The position numbers and the translations under genes were made by a program. From Trichobilharzia szidati (Eukaryota; Platyhelminthes; Trematoda; Strigeidida; Schistosomatidae): a DNA stretch of 64,000 bases. The notes beneath the pieces were generated by a model. The model ran no database searches, was not told where the DNA came from, and saw only the letters and a list, made by a program, of their open reading frames with translations. The stretch is from positions 10,017,204 through 10,081,203 of the forward strand of contig OX235273.1 in the NCBI GenBank assembly GCA_944472155.2, in the 5' to 3' direction. How positions within the stretch are numbered: the first letter of the stretch is position 1; the number at the start of each line of letters is the position of its first letter. Shown piece after piece: positions 25,301 to 40,300 of this stretch.

Positions 25301-28300
25301 ACGATGAATTTATCGAAAAGAGTACTTTTTCTTCAGCATCCATTCTTTTGAAAAAAAACTTTACAAATGAACTGGTCATCGACTTGTGACTACTAGTGTG
25401 CAACTATCCAGTCCCCCTAAATGCTGTTCGGTGTAAGTTAACAGGAATCCCTGCTTCAATTATGCTTCAGTTTTCTTGAGGTACCTTTACACAAGACATA
25501 GCTGCAATCTTGAAAGAAGGTTGAAACTATATACTGTTCATTATTTTAGCCATAAAGTATTTTTTTTACCAAATAAAAAAATTGGTCAGTTTATAACTCA
25601 GCATATTTAAATTTCAGACAAATAATACACAAACTAGAGATCACAAATTGACACCAGGAGGTACTTGCGACTTACTCTTCAGTATTACAAATTCACGTCC
25701 CCATAGCCAAGGGCCAAATCCAGGGCTTCCAGGTTGGAAGACTACCTCTGTGATCAACCCTCAAATACTTTCACGGAACCCAATGGCGATAATTAACTTA
25801 CCTGATGACAGAATACCCAATACTGATTTCTAATCATCTCTGACACTCAGGCAAGAGACAGAATTGCTTGAACCCATGAGGACAATCGACCATTATTATA
25901 CAAGGGTACCTCGGTAAGTTTAGCTAATAAGTAACTAGTTTAATTGGTTGTATAAACTCGCGCTTTAAATTTGTATAATCTCATTACAATAAATAACCTG
26001 CCTCATCCCAATGGCTTAAATTTATCTAGAATGGTTTCAGGTGGTTTTAAGGAAGGGCGAAATTAGGGGTATGTAACATAGTGACATTTGATATGAAAGC
26101 AGTTAAAAACTTTTGGTAGGTGGTGACCAGAAGTGTTACCCAGGAAGCGAATTTCGTCTTATTCGGGACTCGTCGGTTGGACGTGTTTGCATTCCCAAGT
26201 AAGTGATAGTGTTCTCTCTGAGAGTCGGACTCAACAGACCACTTGGGTTACGGCAGCCAACTCGCGTTCAATGGGAATCAATTATTTTTCGTCTAGTGGA
26301 TAACGCTGTGGTGTGTGAAACGATTTCTGGTGGGTTCGAGTTCGAGTGGGAATACCATCATTCACTGGGGAATGCAGGTGCATCCACCAACCGAAGAGTC
26401 TCAAACAGGGCAAAGTGGGCATCCTAGATTCCACTGCTAGTCACAGTCCACCAAAACATTTTAATTGCTTTTATATTAAATGCCACTACTATACATAGCC
26501 CTGATTTCGACTAACCTCTCAACCAGTTGATATCAATCTATAAAAATTGAAGTCATTACGGTGAAACTATTTGTAGTTATTCGCTTGACTAAGGCCATCC
26601 TGTTGACCAAGGAGTATGTGTACTGCTCAGTGGTACGCTTTGTCCTCCTTTATGATTGGCTGTGATACATGGCCATTGAAAGTGGAAGACATCAAAAGAC
26701 TAGCTATCTTTGATCATAGGTGCCTGCGTTCTATCTCCCGTGTTAGATGGCATAATAAGGTGAGCAATATTGAGGTAGGGGTCGAGCGAGTGCTAGATAA
26801 GGAGTGAAAATCAGTCAACGAGGTTGTGAAGTTACACCGACTGAGATGATTAGGACATATGTTACGCACGCATGCTGGCATCGAATGGATCAGGTTGGTA
26901 AAGAGTTAGTGGTGATCAATCCGAAACATGGCTTCATCAGTCAATGAAATCCATAAGAGTCAGCCACGTAGGTAGGGAGATGTAGACCGGCTGACTGTCT
27001 GGTTGGGGTCCTCGGGATGGTAAAAAGTAATGACTAGAGATAATTGGTGATATGGCTTAATATCCTTGTTATCAAAAGCTGGCGCAGATGCATTCACTCC
27101 TTGTGATATCATATCTACTGTTTTCCCATATAACTATTCGTTTTCCGTTACTCACTCTTCTGTTTATTATCTCTCTCTTTTTTGAATCTCTCTTAGCTCT
27201 CTTCTCCTGCTTTGTGTGCTACATGGAGAGGAGTGTGGCAACTGGAACTGATGCACACATGTGCAAAGTTCTCCATTGAAACCAATCAGTCAAGACGTCT
27301 AAAAATGGAATTTGTCCTCGGATTCCTCTTCTCCTGCAAATTTCATGTCGTTCTCCACGATGTTCATTAGGTTGTGAGCACTGTCTAGACCACTTATTGC
27401 GATTATCACGAATGTGTTGTCCACACATAACGGATCTACACATTTCGCGTTTAATTTTTCGTAGAATTATGTTTTCAAGCCTTTGCATAAACACGTGAAG
27501 AATTTTAAAAGCTCACTTCAAATTGAAGTACGCGATGAAGATGTTGTTTAGAAAAGCAAACAAAAGCTTCGCAATGGTGAACTATTCCCATTTCAGAGAA
27601 CATAACTACACAAAAAACAATGTATTACACAACATACATTTTAACAATAGTAATAATAATAAGGTAGAAATGAACCAGGTTTTAAATGGTTCTCTAACTG
27701 ATATCAATCCGTGCTCAAACTCATAAAAAGAAATCTAATCCTTACAAACCAACTCTTGAAAAACTAATCTGATGCTCGCTAGTGACTACTGGCTACAGGA
27801 CAGAGTTTCCTGCACTTCTAGTGAGAAGTCGTGACCAGTGAGGTCCAATCAGTAGTCAAGTGTGTGAGGATGGATGTCTCACCGATGACATTGGTTGGTG
27901 GTTGGGCTAAATGCATCACGAATTGGTAAAAGTTAGAATTCATGGGTTGGCCATTAAATCGAGTCCCAGTGCCTGGCTGAATGGCATACGAGCCAGCTTG
28001 ACTTGTAACCGGAAGGTCCTGGGTTCGAACCCTGGTGGTGGGTGCTAGCTAGGTGTGAGGAAACAGCTGTCCAGTACTTCCTGGTTGGTTTTCAATGGTT
28101 CTCTAACTGATATCAACCAATCCGTGGTCAAACTCGTAAAAAGGTAGAAATGAACCTACCTAAATAATGCAGTTTGTGTACCCGAACATATATGGTGCAT
28201 CAGATGACCAAATTCATGAAAGAATGTTTTCACTTCATCATGTAATAGATAAGCTTCACCAGTTTCTTTATCCGGTGCAGTAAAATTAGCTACCATTGCA

Positions 28301-31300
28301 GCTATTGCCACTTGACGTTCAAATGATGGTGTTGGTGTTGGTGTTAGTTGATCCCTGCTTTCAGCATCACTTCTAGGAGGATTATCACACGGCAGAGTAT
28401 TCAATGGTCTACAACAGCCAGATTGTAAACTGAATACAGCTGCATGGCCAAATTTACCATCTCGTGGATGTAAATCAAGATAGAAATAACCCAGTAGATT
28501 ATTGGATTGTGCATCGATTACTGAATACTGAAAAATCAATAACAAAATAAAGGGAAACATTATTATCATTATTATATGACTATTATTCTCTTGGGTTCAA
28601 AGTGGAACACAGAGCTTCCACGGCACATCGTCACTGTATGGTCCTTCGGTCTCTTTTTTACCTGGCTCTACAAGTGCCCATTAGCTCTTATCTCCTGCTC
28701 CTCACACGGTTCCTCTCATATCATCCTCGGATCCAGGCTCAACTTATCGTTTCCCATTTGGGTGCTGCTCGAGATTACGTCTGTTGTATGATGTCACTAA
28801 ACGGTCTCTTCAGCGTGTGTCTAATCCGTCTCCATTCCCTTCAACATATTTATTGAGCAACAGACTGTTGACTGATTTGTTACCAGAATTTCTTATTGTT
28901 ACTTCTACAGGCCTTCATCAACAGCTGTTTTCACTCAATACTTCGCTCAGGATCAGATGACCGGCCAGAAAAGACCAGCAACAGGGATCTCGGGGAGCGA
29001 ACGAACCAACCAGGAACCGATTGTGCAAAAAATATACAGGAATAAATGGAGGTGGATTGGCTGGTCATACTCTGAGAAAACAAACCATCAAGTGACAACA
29101 GATACCAGGCCATCGCTCGAGTGGAACCCGAATGGGAAGACTCGAGTTGGTCGTCAGTACGAAAATAAAATTGAGGAAGTCATGTGGGCAGGCGTGGAGC
29201 CAGGCGAAAACGTTGGCAGAGAACCGAACGCAATGGATATTTGTGACTGAAGCCTTATGTTCCTCTAGGAATTAAAAGAAACAATAACAATAATTTTACC
29301 TGGCTGGCCATCTGGTCTTTACTATGGAGCCAAAGTAATTATTGATAAAAATCTAAAGCTTGTTGGAAATGCTTTCAGCCACTTGTCAACATTCATGTTG
29401 AATATCCGAATTTTATTCTTCGTGTTGAGCGCAGTAGATTTCCAAACTGATTTAAAAGTGATGAAGCGCTGCATCGCCTTTCCGATCCTGGTGTCGACCT
29501 CCTTCAGAACAGCCGCCTTCCTAACTTTGTACATCATAAAAACACTCTACGTCCGCATGCTTATTATCACTTTCATTGAAAGAAGTCATATTGGTTGATT
29601 GAAGGCTTTCACCAGCCCGGTGTGATATTTCGTCTCTCCGAATCCAGAGAGGAATAAGTTCCGTCTTTATATATTTGTCGCGTTTTGAAGTTTATGTAGC
29701 GACTGGATTAATTTTCGGACATAGAGTCGCTAGCCCTACGTAAAAGGTTCTTGGTCGGATCGTTAGCGAAGCTCTTTGCTGTTAATTATTTCTGTCCACC
29801 TGACCTTCCTTATAGAGCCAGAAAAAGCAGATGTCGATAAAAGTCTGCCATTGGCTGTTGGAAATAGTTTTGTTGATGCACCAAGTCTTTGGATCATAAA
29901 GAATAACACTGACTGACTTGACACATTAGTAGTGAAAATCCATGCCTTGAGTTTTAGATCCTGGCTGGTTGACTTTGACATTCTCTTCCGTGCCACCGCT
30001 TGTAGTGTTGAAAGCATGCTCCTTAGATAAGTGTAGGATGTGACTTCTTTGAAATCTCTCCAATTGATGGTGACTGATGCTTGTTGTTGGCGGTGGTGGT
30101 TGTTGGTAGGTATCTTTCTTACCTCTGTCTTCCCCTATGTTCAGTCCACTTGAAGTCGTATTGAACGTCAGAAGACCAAGTCCAGACAACAGATCGTTTA
30201 TTCAGAAAATCAACAGATATTTATAGATTATTATGTACATTATTGTCAGCGGAGAGGCAACGTCTCCTGATTGGTCGTTTTCTTGTTGAAGGTTATTTTG
30301 TACTGCTTGTGACCGTTTCTCAGAAAGTTAAGCCACATTTCTGCGAATCGTATCCGCCTACGATAAGTCTGCTGTAATTGGTTGTTGAGTTCCTTAAGGT
30401 TAGGCTTTGTTCCTCACTTTTCTCATGATCCCGATTGGGGATGTTAACATTTACATAAATTGTTGTCTACAATTTTGGATAGCAGACAGCTCTCATCATA
30501 GTATAATCGCTGGGTGCCTCTTCTGCTAACTAAAGACAATAAATATCGCCAATAAGATAGTAAATATTCTTTGGTAGTTGAAGTTTGTGAAGATTCTTGA
30601 TAGTTAACTTTAACATGTGAATATTAGCTACTGGATAATTGATTTATGTTTTCATTTTACGTTTATTTAAAATGCGTCACGGTATATACTACTGATTAAT
30701 TGTTTGATAATGAGTAGTTGGATACAGTTGACATCAACTCACAGTAGTGCAAGTCAGCCAGCAAAATAGAGGTGATCTAAATACCAGACGACAGTTTCAC
30801 TCGTTTGGAGTCGAGCTGATCAGTAATATACTCAGTTTAACTCAGCTTAGAGAGTTGAGTCAGTTCAAACCACTTGAATTCTAGCTAGTTACTTGATCGA
30901 AATGAAAATAGAGATGGATAACACATGCAAGCTAAGGAGAGCTTCAGGAGACACCACCTCGAATAGGAAGCGGTGAGAGAGTTGGGCAGTGGTATGGGGT
31001 TGGCATGGAGGAAATAATGTGAGGAGAAAATGAAAGTCCATGGACAATCGTTGAGTTAGTCAAAAAAACAGAGGGAAACCGAGTGAAATGGCGATATGCT
31101 CTTGAAGCCGTATGTTGCACTAAAAATACAAGGGATGAATAGCACTATATAAGAATATGACAGACAACTGAGTGTGGGTTATTTATATCTGTTAAAATTC
31201 TCATTTCAGAACTGTGGCTTTATTAGTCATCCAAAGAAGAACAAGAGTTCTTTTAAGTGTTAGCATTAACCAGAAGTCAAGGGTAGCTGCCTCCACTTCT

Positions 31301-34300
31301 TACATAAAAATGAGCAAATTGTTATAGATCTGTGAAACTTAAGCCAACTGGACAATGGTTGAACTGTAATCTTTGTGAATAATTGTACAGCTATAGTTCT
31401 CACTGTATCTTGTATCACAAGAATTGAAGTAAAAACTCTGCTTAATATCTGAAATCTTAATGATTAAGGCATTTAGCCAGAAATATGAGAAGTTTTCATA
31501 TTAGGGAAGAAAGAATAAGGATACAGAAGATACGCATATAAATGAACAATAACAGTAATATTATTAACAGTTACTCACCGATGCCATTGACTGGTATTCG
31601 TGTCATACACATACATCGTGAATTGGCAGAAGTTGGAGTTCATGTGCCATTGAATCGAGTCCCGGTGGCTGAATATTCTACAAGCTCGCCTTATAACCAG
31701 AAGGTTCTGGGTTCGAACCTTAGTAGGGTTATGTGTGTTTACTACTGTAGAGTCCCATCACACTAGGACGAAGCAGCTGTCCAGTACTCTCTACTGCTTT
31801 TTGAGTGGTTCTCTAACTGATGCCAGCTCATGAACAAAGCCGCAATGAGCTAAATCGCAGCAAACTAACATATTGTCTTGTTCTTTTAAAAATCACACAC
31901 AGTGATGATGCAGTATTAACAACTGGATGATAAGGTTTTCAGCATAATCAATTGTAGTCACACGGTTTCACAATTTGTCTTATAACATATTTTCTCTCTG
32001 TCTCTCCAACTTCCTTTTGTTGTTTGCAGCCACTTTCCATATCTTCAGTATAGGAGATGAGTGGCGTCTTTCCAACAGCACATGTTGGGTGTAGAATCGA
32101 TGATCAAAGCTTCAGTGATTAACTTCCATCTCTCTCCACCTAACTAACTATATAAATCATTTTTAATACTCTCACCCTGTCCCACGAATCCTTCTGTGTG
32201 ATTACATGCAAATAAATGTAATGCAATGGCTAAACTTTTTTTAGATTATTTAACTTAGGAGAGTTAATTATTCTAGGTCCAGCTAAATTTTTATGTTCTG
32301 ATAATCTACTTGATCCCGTTCTACTAGTTTGACTGACTTATGTAATTGAATTAGAGTGGCATATAAACCAACCAACCAACCAACTCTCACAGAGATACAC
32401 TTACTCGGCTTAAAGATCCGATAGGTACAATTAAGAAAAATAATATAATAAACCAAATATCATGTAATGTCTGTGAGTGGCGTCAATTACATGCGTCAAA
32501 CTAGTAGATTAGGGTTAATTAGATTATCAGAACATAAAAACTTAGGTGGACCTAGAATTGTGAAACCATGTGACTAAAGCAGATATGATTATGAGGAGGA
32601 ATAAAATTGTGCTCAAAACCTTATCATCCAGTTGTTAATACTGTATCATCACTGTGTGATATTTCAAATAAATTTTTATTATATGGAATTACCGAGAAAT
32701 GGTTTTCGTTGATCAGTAGTAATGACCTACTGGATAACACTTTTATGTTTGAAATGATTTGGGGTGGGGGGGGAGTTGCTGGGGTTTAACTACTAGTAGA
32801 AATATCATCCATCACTCACTAACTCACTCACAATCAACTAATCAATCACGGAAGTTACAATAACCCAAAATGGACTGATTGCTGAAGAAATCTCAACACG
32901 GCTGCAGAAAGCTCCTGCGGCATTTGGCAACTTACATCATCTCTAGCTAAGTAGACGTGATATCCGGCTGACTGTCAATCAAAGGGCGTGTGTGAAAGTG
33001 AAAGACATGAAGAGGCTAGCTAGTTGTCTTCGACCATAAGTGCCTGCGTTCTATTCCCCATGTTAAGTGGTATAAAAAGGTGGGCGATATTGAGGTTAGG
33101 CGTTGGTTGAGCGCTAGGTAAGAAGGAGAAATCAGTCGACGAAGTTGTTAGGACATGTGTCACTCATACCTAGCCATCAACTTACTTCAGCGACAGTGTT
33201 AGCTGACATAGGATGGATTAGGTTCGAAAAGAGCTAGCGGTGATCAAACCAAAACATGGAATCGCTCCACGGAATTTCTTAGAATTAGTTCAAACCTCGT
33301 AGGTAGGTGGTCTTCAGGATTCTAAGAACTAATGACCGGAGAACCATTGGGGATATAGTTCAAAATCGTTCTTAATGACGAAGATATATTAACTCATTGT
33401 GATCTATCCCACCCCTTAATCCCTATTGTTTTCCTATGTTACTATTCTTGCTGCTTATTATTGTACTTTTGAATTTTTATTTGCCCTACATGGAGGGAGT
33501 GTGGCGATTAAAACTACTGGACTTTTGTGTACAGTCCCATGTTGAAACCAGTTAGCGAATCAATCAATTACTCACTGGAGTTATAGGTATATATCCACAA
33601 CTAGCAAGCTCCAGATAAGACGAAATGAGCACGCCTTGAATCCTAGTACTGGTCACTATTAACCCATTGGTCTAGAGAACTGACTTCCAACTACTTGGTC
33701 CCCTTCTCCACCTACTGAGAGGTTCGCGTTAGGACAGCCACATAATTATGCAAAAAAAAGCAGTAATTGGTGATAGATCAATTAATCATTTTTTTAAAAA
33801 AGAATGATAAAAATAAAACAAATTCAATTGAAAAATAACTAACCATTTCAACTTCTGAATGCCATACATTCGGATCGGAGATACGCTCAAATTTTAAACC
33901 CAGCAAATGTTGATATAAGTTTAATATACCCGATTTAATAATTGTCAGAGGGAAATATTTTTTCAATGCTTGTATATCAAGGGAATAATCTTTTTCTTTC
34001 ACTTTATTCATATAGTAATTTATATCCCATGGATCAATACGATTATTGAATGGATAGCCTAAACGTTCACACTATACAGCAACAACAATAAAGAGAAAAG
34101 GTAGAGGAAACACTGACTAACGAAACTAGAATGATAAGTGTTAGCAATTGTTAGGAAGAAATGCATACATAAATGTGCATACATCGTATGTTGGTGATTC
34201 AATAGGTAGAGCGTTCGCCAACCACACACATAGTCCGGGTGCGATTTCCAATGGGCACACTCACCTAAACCTCGACTGACTGATTGACCGGTGGGAAAGT

Positions 34301-37300
34301 TGAGCATGAAGTTGGAAATCCTGCCCCCGACTGATTACTTCTACACCTTGACGTGGTGGTCGGGCTTGCATATAGTAACGACTCAATGAGCTACATCGGT
34401 TGGAACTAACGTTCCTAGAGGTCCTACCATGTTGGAAAAGTTGTTTGGTTAGCAATTAGACTAAAAGCAGCTACCGCTTTATTATAAGTTGTTGTTTGCG
34501 CTATGTTAAGGGTGTGTGAGTGAAGTTATACTGCTGGGAAACAAGGATGTAACAACTAAAAGGTGTTTCCCTCAGACGACCAGTATGCTGGTTATGCTGC
34601 CTCTCCTCTTCGAGGAGGAAGGTTAGAGAAGTTCTACCCCGAAAAGTGTACATCCCGACTTACCTTGTGGGAACTCGAGTCCCTTCTGAGATTCGAACCC
34701 AAGTCACCCAGTGCTGCAATCATAGACGTTACCACTGAGCCAGCTATTTGGGCTCACGATTGACCTCCTGTAGGACTGTAGTGGATATTCTGATTGGACA
34801 CTAGTAACTAGCGTGATGTGTCCAGTCCTTTGTTTGGTCCAGACTGAATTCTCTGTGTCAGGTTTGAAATTTGTCCGACTTACTAGTATCTACTATCTAC
34901 TAGTGTATATAATAGTGTCAAATCAGAGTATTCAATACAGTCCTACAGGAGGTCAATCGGGAGGCCGAATAGCTCAGTGGTAACGTCTCTGGCCGCAGCA
35001 CTCACTGGCTGACGCAGGTTCGAATCTGAAAAGGGACGTGAGTTCCTTCAAGGTTGCAGAAACGCCTTGCTGACTAGTGAGTGCCAACTAGCATGAAACC
35101 CAGGTTGAAGGCTTCCTGCCAATTTCTGCTTCCAACTATCTATTATCATCAAATCAATGTGCACCATGATAGCAAGCTACGTAGAATGGTGGCCACATTG
35201 CAAACTTGACTGGTAGAATTCAGTCTGCACCAAACAAAGAACTAGACGTATCACACTAGTTACTAGTGTCCAATCGAAGACTGATCTATCCAGTAACACA
35301 GTTCATCCATATACTGACAAAACACCTAAGTATTATTATTACTACTATTATTCCCTTTCGGCTCCGAATGGAACATGGGGTTTCAACAGGACATCTCTTA
35401 TTCATTCTGTCCTCTTCAGCCTGGTTCACGATTGCCCACGAGCATTCTATTTCCTCCACACACACACACACACACACGACTTCCTTCATACCACACTCGA
35501 ACCAACGCCAAACTCATTTCCCACTCGAGAGTCCGCCCAGCCCGCGATGTCACCCAACAGTCTCCTCAACGTGTATTTCCAATCCACCTTCATTTCCTTC
35601 TGTATATGTATAGTGCCATAGGTTCTTAGTCGATTCGTTTCCACAGTTCTCTGTTGCTAATCGTTTCCGACCAGCTAATCTTCAGTAAGGAATGAAGGCA
35701 GCTGTTGATGGAAGTCTTTTGTCTGTTTAAAACACTTTTGAAGATATACCAAGTCTGTCGTCCATAGACGAGAACTCACTTAAACACGACCATAACATGA
35801 GGTTTCCACTGAACTCAAATATATCAATAATAACAGTGACAGAATTAGGACAAAAGCATAGAATAAAATGTTAGTTGTAGCGCTTAAAGTGATGACAAAA
35901 GTCAACAAATGACAGTAAAAAGAAATAACCAACAAACCGACTAACTCACCTCTTCCTTCTTCAATTCCAACAAACGTTGTGTCTCTTTCTGACGAGCTTT
36001 CTCTAACTTTGAACCAATATTATTTAAAAAATTGTCTACATTAGCTGCTGTTTTAGCCATACGTAGATCAAGCATGAAATCTGCATGTGTAGGAAAGCCT
36101 AAGATTGTTGCACGCTATAGTAAAAGCAAAACAGGCAAAATAGACTCAGTAAAGATCACGCCGGGAGAAGGAAAATGAAGCACAATATAAGTGAGATAAG
36201 CTGAAATATCTGAAGCATCTTCAGTTGTAGAGTGCTCAACAATTACACGAGTGGTCCTAGTTCGTTTCCTGGCTGATTCACTCCTCACTGAGTTTCCAGT
36301 AGAGAACTTTAGAAAGAAGTGCATAACTTCAAGTTGACACACTCCAAGTATCACACAAAAGCAGAGAAGAGTAACGTGGGAAACAGGTGACGGTTTAATG
36401 GATATGCGGCGTCACAGAGATTGAATGTATCTGCACACTTAAGAACGATTTCCAGTTATAGTACCAAAAGTTTCTATTCAATGGATCTTAGAATCCCATG
36501 GATCCCAACAAGGAAGTCTACACCTCTATATGTTCCTGACTGGTTTCAGCATAGAACTTTGCACACATGTGCACCAGTTACAGTTGCCACACTTTACTCA
36601 GCACACAAAGCCAGAGAAGAAAGTAAAAAGAAATGCAAAATAGAGACAGTAAACAGAGATATGAGGCAAACAGAACAGTAATAACGAAGAACAACATAGT
36701 TTTATTGGGTAGTATAAGTCACAAGGAGTGGGTGCATCTGCGCCATTGCGAACGATTTTGAGCCACATCACCGATTGTCTCCAGCCTTTATTGGTGTTTA
36801 CCATCCCGAGGACCCCAACCAGTTAAGAAGTCTACACCTTCCTACGTGGACCTCCATATGTGGCTCAAACTAACTGTCAAAAATCTCATGGACTACTTCC
36901 AAGTCTTGGTTTGACCACCAGTAGCTATTTTCCAACCTAATCGTATGTCAGTTAACATTTCCCATCGAGGAAGCTGATAGCTTGGCATGAATAACTTATG
37001 CCCTAACCATCTCAATCGTTGTAACTTTGCAACCTCTTCGACTGATTTCCCTCTTAACCTTACAGTTAACTCCTAACCTCAATATTACCGACTATATTAT
37101 ACCACATAACACGGAAGATAGAGAGCAGACACATACCGTCAAAGACAGTTAGCATTTTTGTGCCTTCCACTTTCAATGACCATGTCTCACAGTCATAAAG
37201 GAGGGGGGTGCGAACTGCTGCTGTGCAGTACATACGTCTTTTGGTCGATAGCCAGCCAGAAATCACGTCTACTAGGCCAGAAATGGTGTAATTTGGCATA

Positions 37301-40300
37301 TACTAAACGAGCCTTCTGCATTCCTGCTGTGATTTCGTCAGCCATCAACCCTTTGGCTCTGAGGCTGATGCAACTTCCCAAATAAGTGAAGTGGTCGGCA
37401 CACCCTACCATTTTACTCTCGATCTCTGAGCTAGGAGTCAATGTAGTACAGTCATGTCGGTCGGTCGGTTTTCGACGTAGAACTTTGGACATATGTGCGG
37501 CAGTCCAAGTTGCCACACTCCATGCAGCAAACAAAGCAAGAAGAGAAATGCATATTAGAGACAGTAAACAGAGGCGTGAGACAAAGGAATAGTAATAACG
37601 AAGAACAAAACAGTTTCATTGGAAATCATAAGTCACAAGGAGTGGATGCATCTGCACCAGCCATTGAGAACGATTTTTAGCCATGTCACCAATTGTTTCC
37701 AACCATTGGTTTTTACCGTCCCGGGGACCCCAACCAGGAAGTCTACACCTTCCTACTGTTGTAGATTTCATTGACTGGTGCCATGTTTTCGTTTGACCGC
37801 CACGTACTAGCTCTTTTCCAGCCCGACCCTATATCAGCTAACATTGCCCGTCGAGGAAGACGATGACTAGACATAGGTAAAACATGTCCTAACCATCTCA
37901 GTCGATGTAATTTCACAGCCTCGTCGATTCATTTCCCCTCCTTACCTAGCACTCAATCGACTCCTATCCTCAATATTGCTCACCCTATTATACCACTTCA
38001 CACGGGAGATAGAACGGTGTACATCTATGATGAAATTAAACAGAAATGGGGATAGTGGGTGTTATTCCTCCCGATGGACATCACTGGTTATCATCACTTG
38101 AGATGACAACTATTCAACCAATCATCCAAACTTTATTTCTTTTGAACAAGAGGGAGAAAAAAATCACAGACAGAAACAATTTCACTTACTTCTTTACGTA
38201 ATTCCATTAAACGTTTTAAAATTGGTGTATTCTCTTTCACACATCTATAAAGTATCAGAAGGAGAAGGAAGTTCAAGAAAAGTTTGCATAGTTGTATGAT
38301 GGAAAACACCCTTAATCGATCATTCATTCAATCATTCGACTTCAACAAAACATCTAACGTATTCCATCAAAACAGAGAAACAAATCTGTAACAACCATTC
38401 AACAAAACTAGCCAACATACAAACAGTTAGACAGAAAGACAGAATGCAAAAGCAGTCTGACTTCCAACATGAAACTTACCCCATTGGCTGAATGGTCTAT
38501 AGGCTTGCATCATAACCTGAAGGCCATAGGTTCACAACACCCTACTGCGTTCATGTGTCGAACTGATGAAAAGCCATGCTACACAGCTCGTTCTGTCTTT
38601 CATGATGACTGTCACGCATAGCCATTGAAAGTGGAAGATACGGAAAGGCCAGATGTCAACATTCCATCTTTCGTGTTGGGTGTTTTGACAGGGTTAACAA
38701 TATTGACGTTAGGCGTTCAGCGTTGTGTAAAGAGAGAAATTCAACCGATGAAATGGCTAGGATATTCCTAACCAATGTCTTCCTCCCTCGACTGGCATTG
38801 TTAGCTGATAGAGGATTGATCGGGTTGGAAAAGAGCAAGTGGAGTGGTGGTCAATCCAAAACCTTGAATCACTTTGATTGGACGCACTAGTTACTAGTGT
38901 GATGTGTCTAGTCCGTTGTTCAGTGCAGACTGAATTCTATCAGTCAGATTTCCAATGTGACCACCGTTCTATTTAGCTGGCCATCACGGTGCACACATTG
39001 ATTTGATGATATTAGATGGTTGTACGCAATCGGCAGGAAGCCCCTCACCTAGGTTTTGTGCTATTTTGCACTCACTAGTCAGCAAGGCACATCTGCAACC
39101 TTGAAGGAAGTCACGTCCCTTCTGAGATTCAAACCTGCGTCAGCCAGTGAGTGCTGCAGTCAGAGACGTTCAATCATAGTATCCAATACAGTCCTACAGG
39201 AGGTCAATCGCGAGCCTGAATAGCTGGCTCAGTGGTAACGTCTCTGACTGCAGCGCTCACTGGGTGACGCAGGTTCGAATCTCAGAAAGGACATGAGTTC
39301 CTTTAAGGTTGCAGATACGCCTTCCTGACGAGTACCAACTAAAACGAAACCTAGGTCAGGCAAGGCATCCTGCTGAGTGTCTGCAACCCTCTTTTACTTT
39401 GAATCATTCCACGAAATCTTTGACAGTTGGTGTGAACCAACCACATAGCGAGGTGTAGACTGCTTAGTTGAAGTTCTTCGGGGTCCGAAGAACTAATAGC
39501 TGGAGACTGATAGTAAAATGGTTCAAAATCGTTCTCAATGGCTGGAGCAGATGGTGCATTCAGTCTTTGTAACCTGCCTTATACACAAAAGGTTCCTCTC
39601 TTATATCTTCCTTCGTATGCTTCGTGGAGTGTCCCGGCCGATAGCTGCTACCTTGACGTGGTTGTCGAGGTTGCATATCCCAATGAGCCAAGGAGCTACA
39701 CTGGCTGTTCCTGTAGGTCCTACCATGCCAGAAAGGTTGTTTGGATAGCAGTTAGACAAAAAGCAGCTACCCAATCCAATACTATGATTCACACAAATTC
39801 ACAAAATATCATGCCGGATCGGTCACGGCCCGGATTAACAACGACCGCGCTTCCTGCTACCGTGTCACAGGGCAGAAGCGATAAATATGCTACTGAGACA
39901 CACCAAATAAAAAAGAACACACAAAAACAGGCCGTGTGTGACCGGCCTCAAGCAGTTGTCCCCTGGGCTCTGCGGTCACGTGACACTAACCTTTTCTCTA
40001 TTTCAGGTACCCGAAGACTCAACCAACTTCCACGGTGTGGGCAGCCGGGAAGTAACAACCACCCACACACTTCCAAAAGCCCACGAAGCCTACCTGAGCA
40101 TCACCGACCATGGAGTGTGGCAATTTGAACTGTTGTACTTCTGTGCAAAATTCTATGTTGAATGAAACTCAGTCAGTCAGACAGTCAGCCAATTAATCAG
40201 CACAAACGCTCAAATGTGTAACCAGTTAAAAATATAGACTGTTTAATATACACAAATATACATAGAACACAAAAACATGTTTTAAAAAAATGATTTTACA

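Noticed and set aside
35456..35477. (CA)n and other microsatellites (51249-51287 AAT, 53896-53918 TG) as features of interest
   Set aside because: Ordinary simple repeats in LINE tails or decayed LINE sequence; mentioned only with their host copies.
39538..40128. 196-residue plus-strand open frame
   Set aside because: It runs across a LINE-1 3' UTR and the two-copy repeat block and has no recognisable domain.
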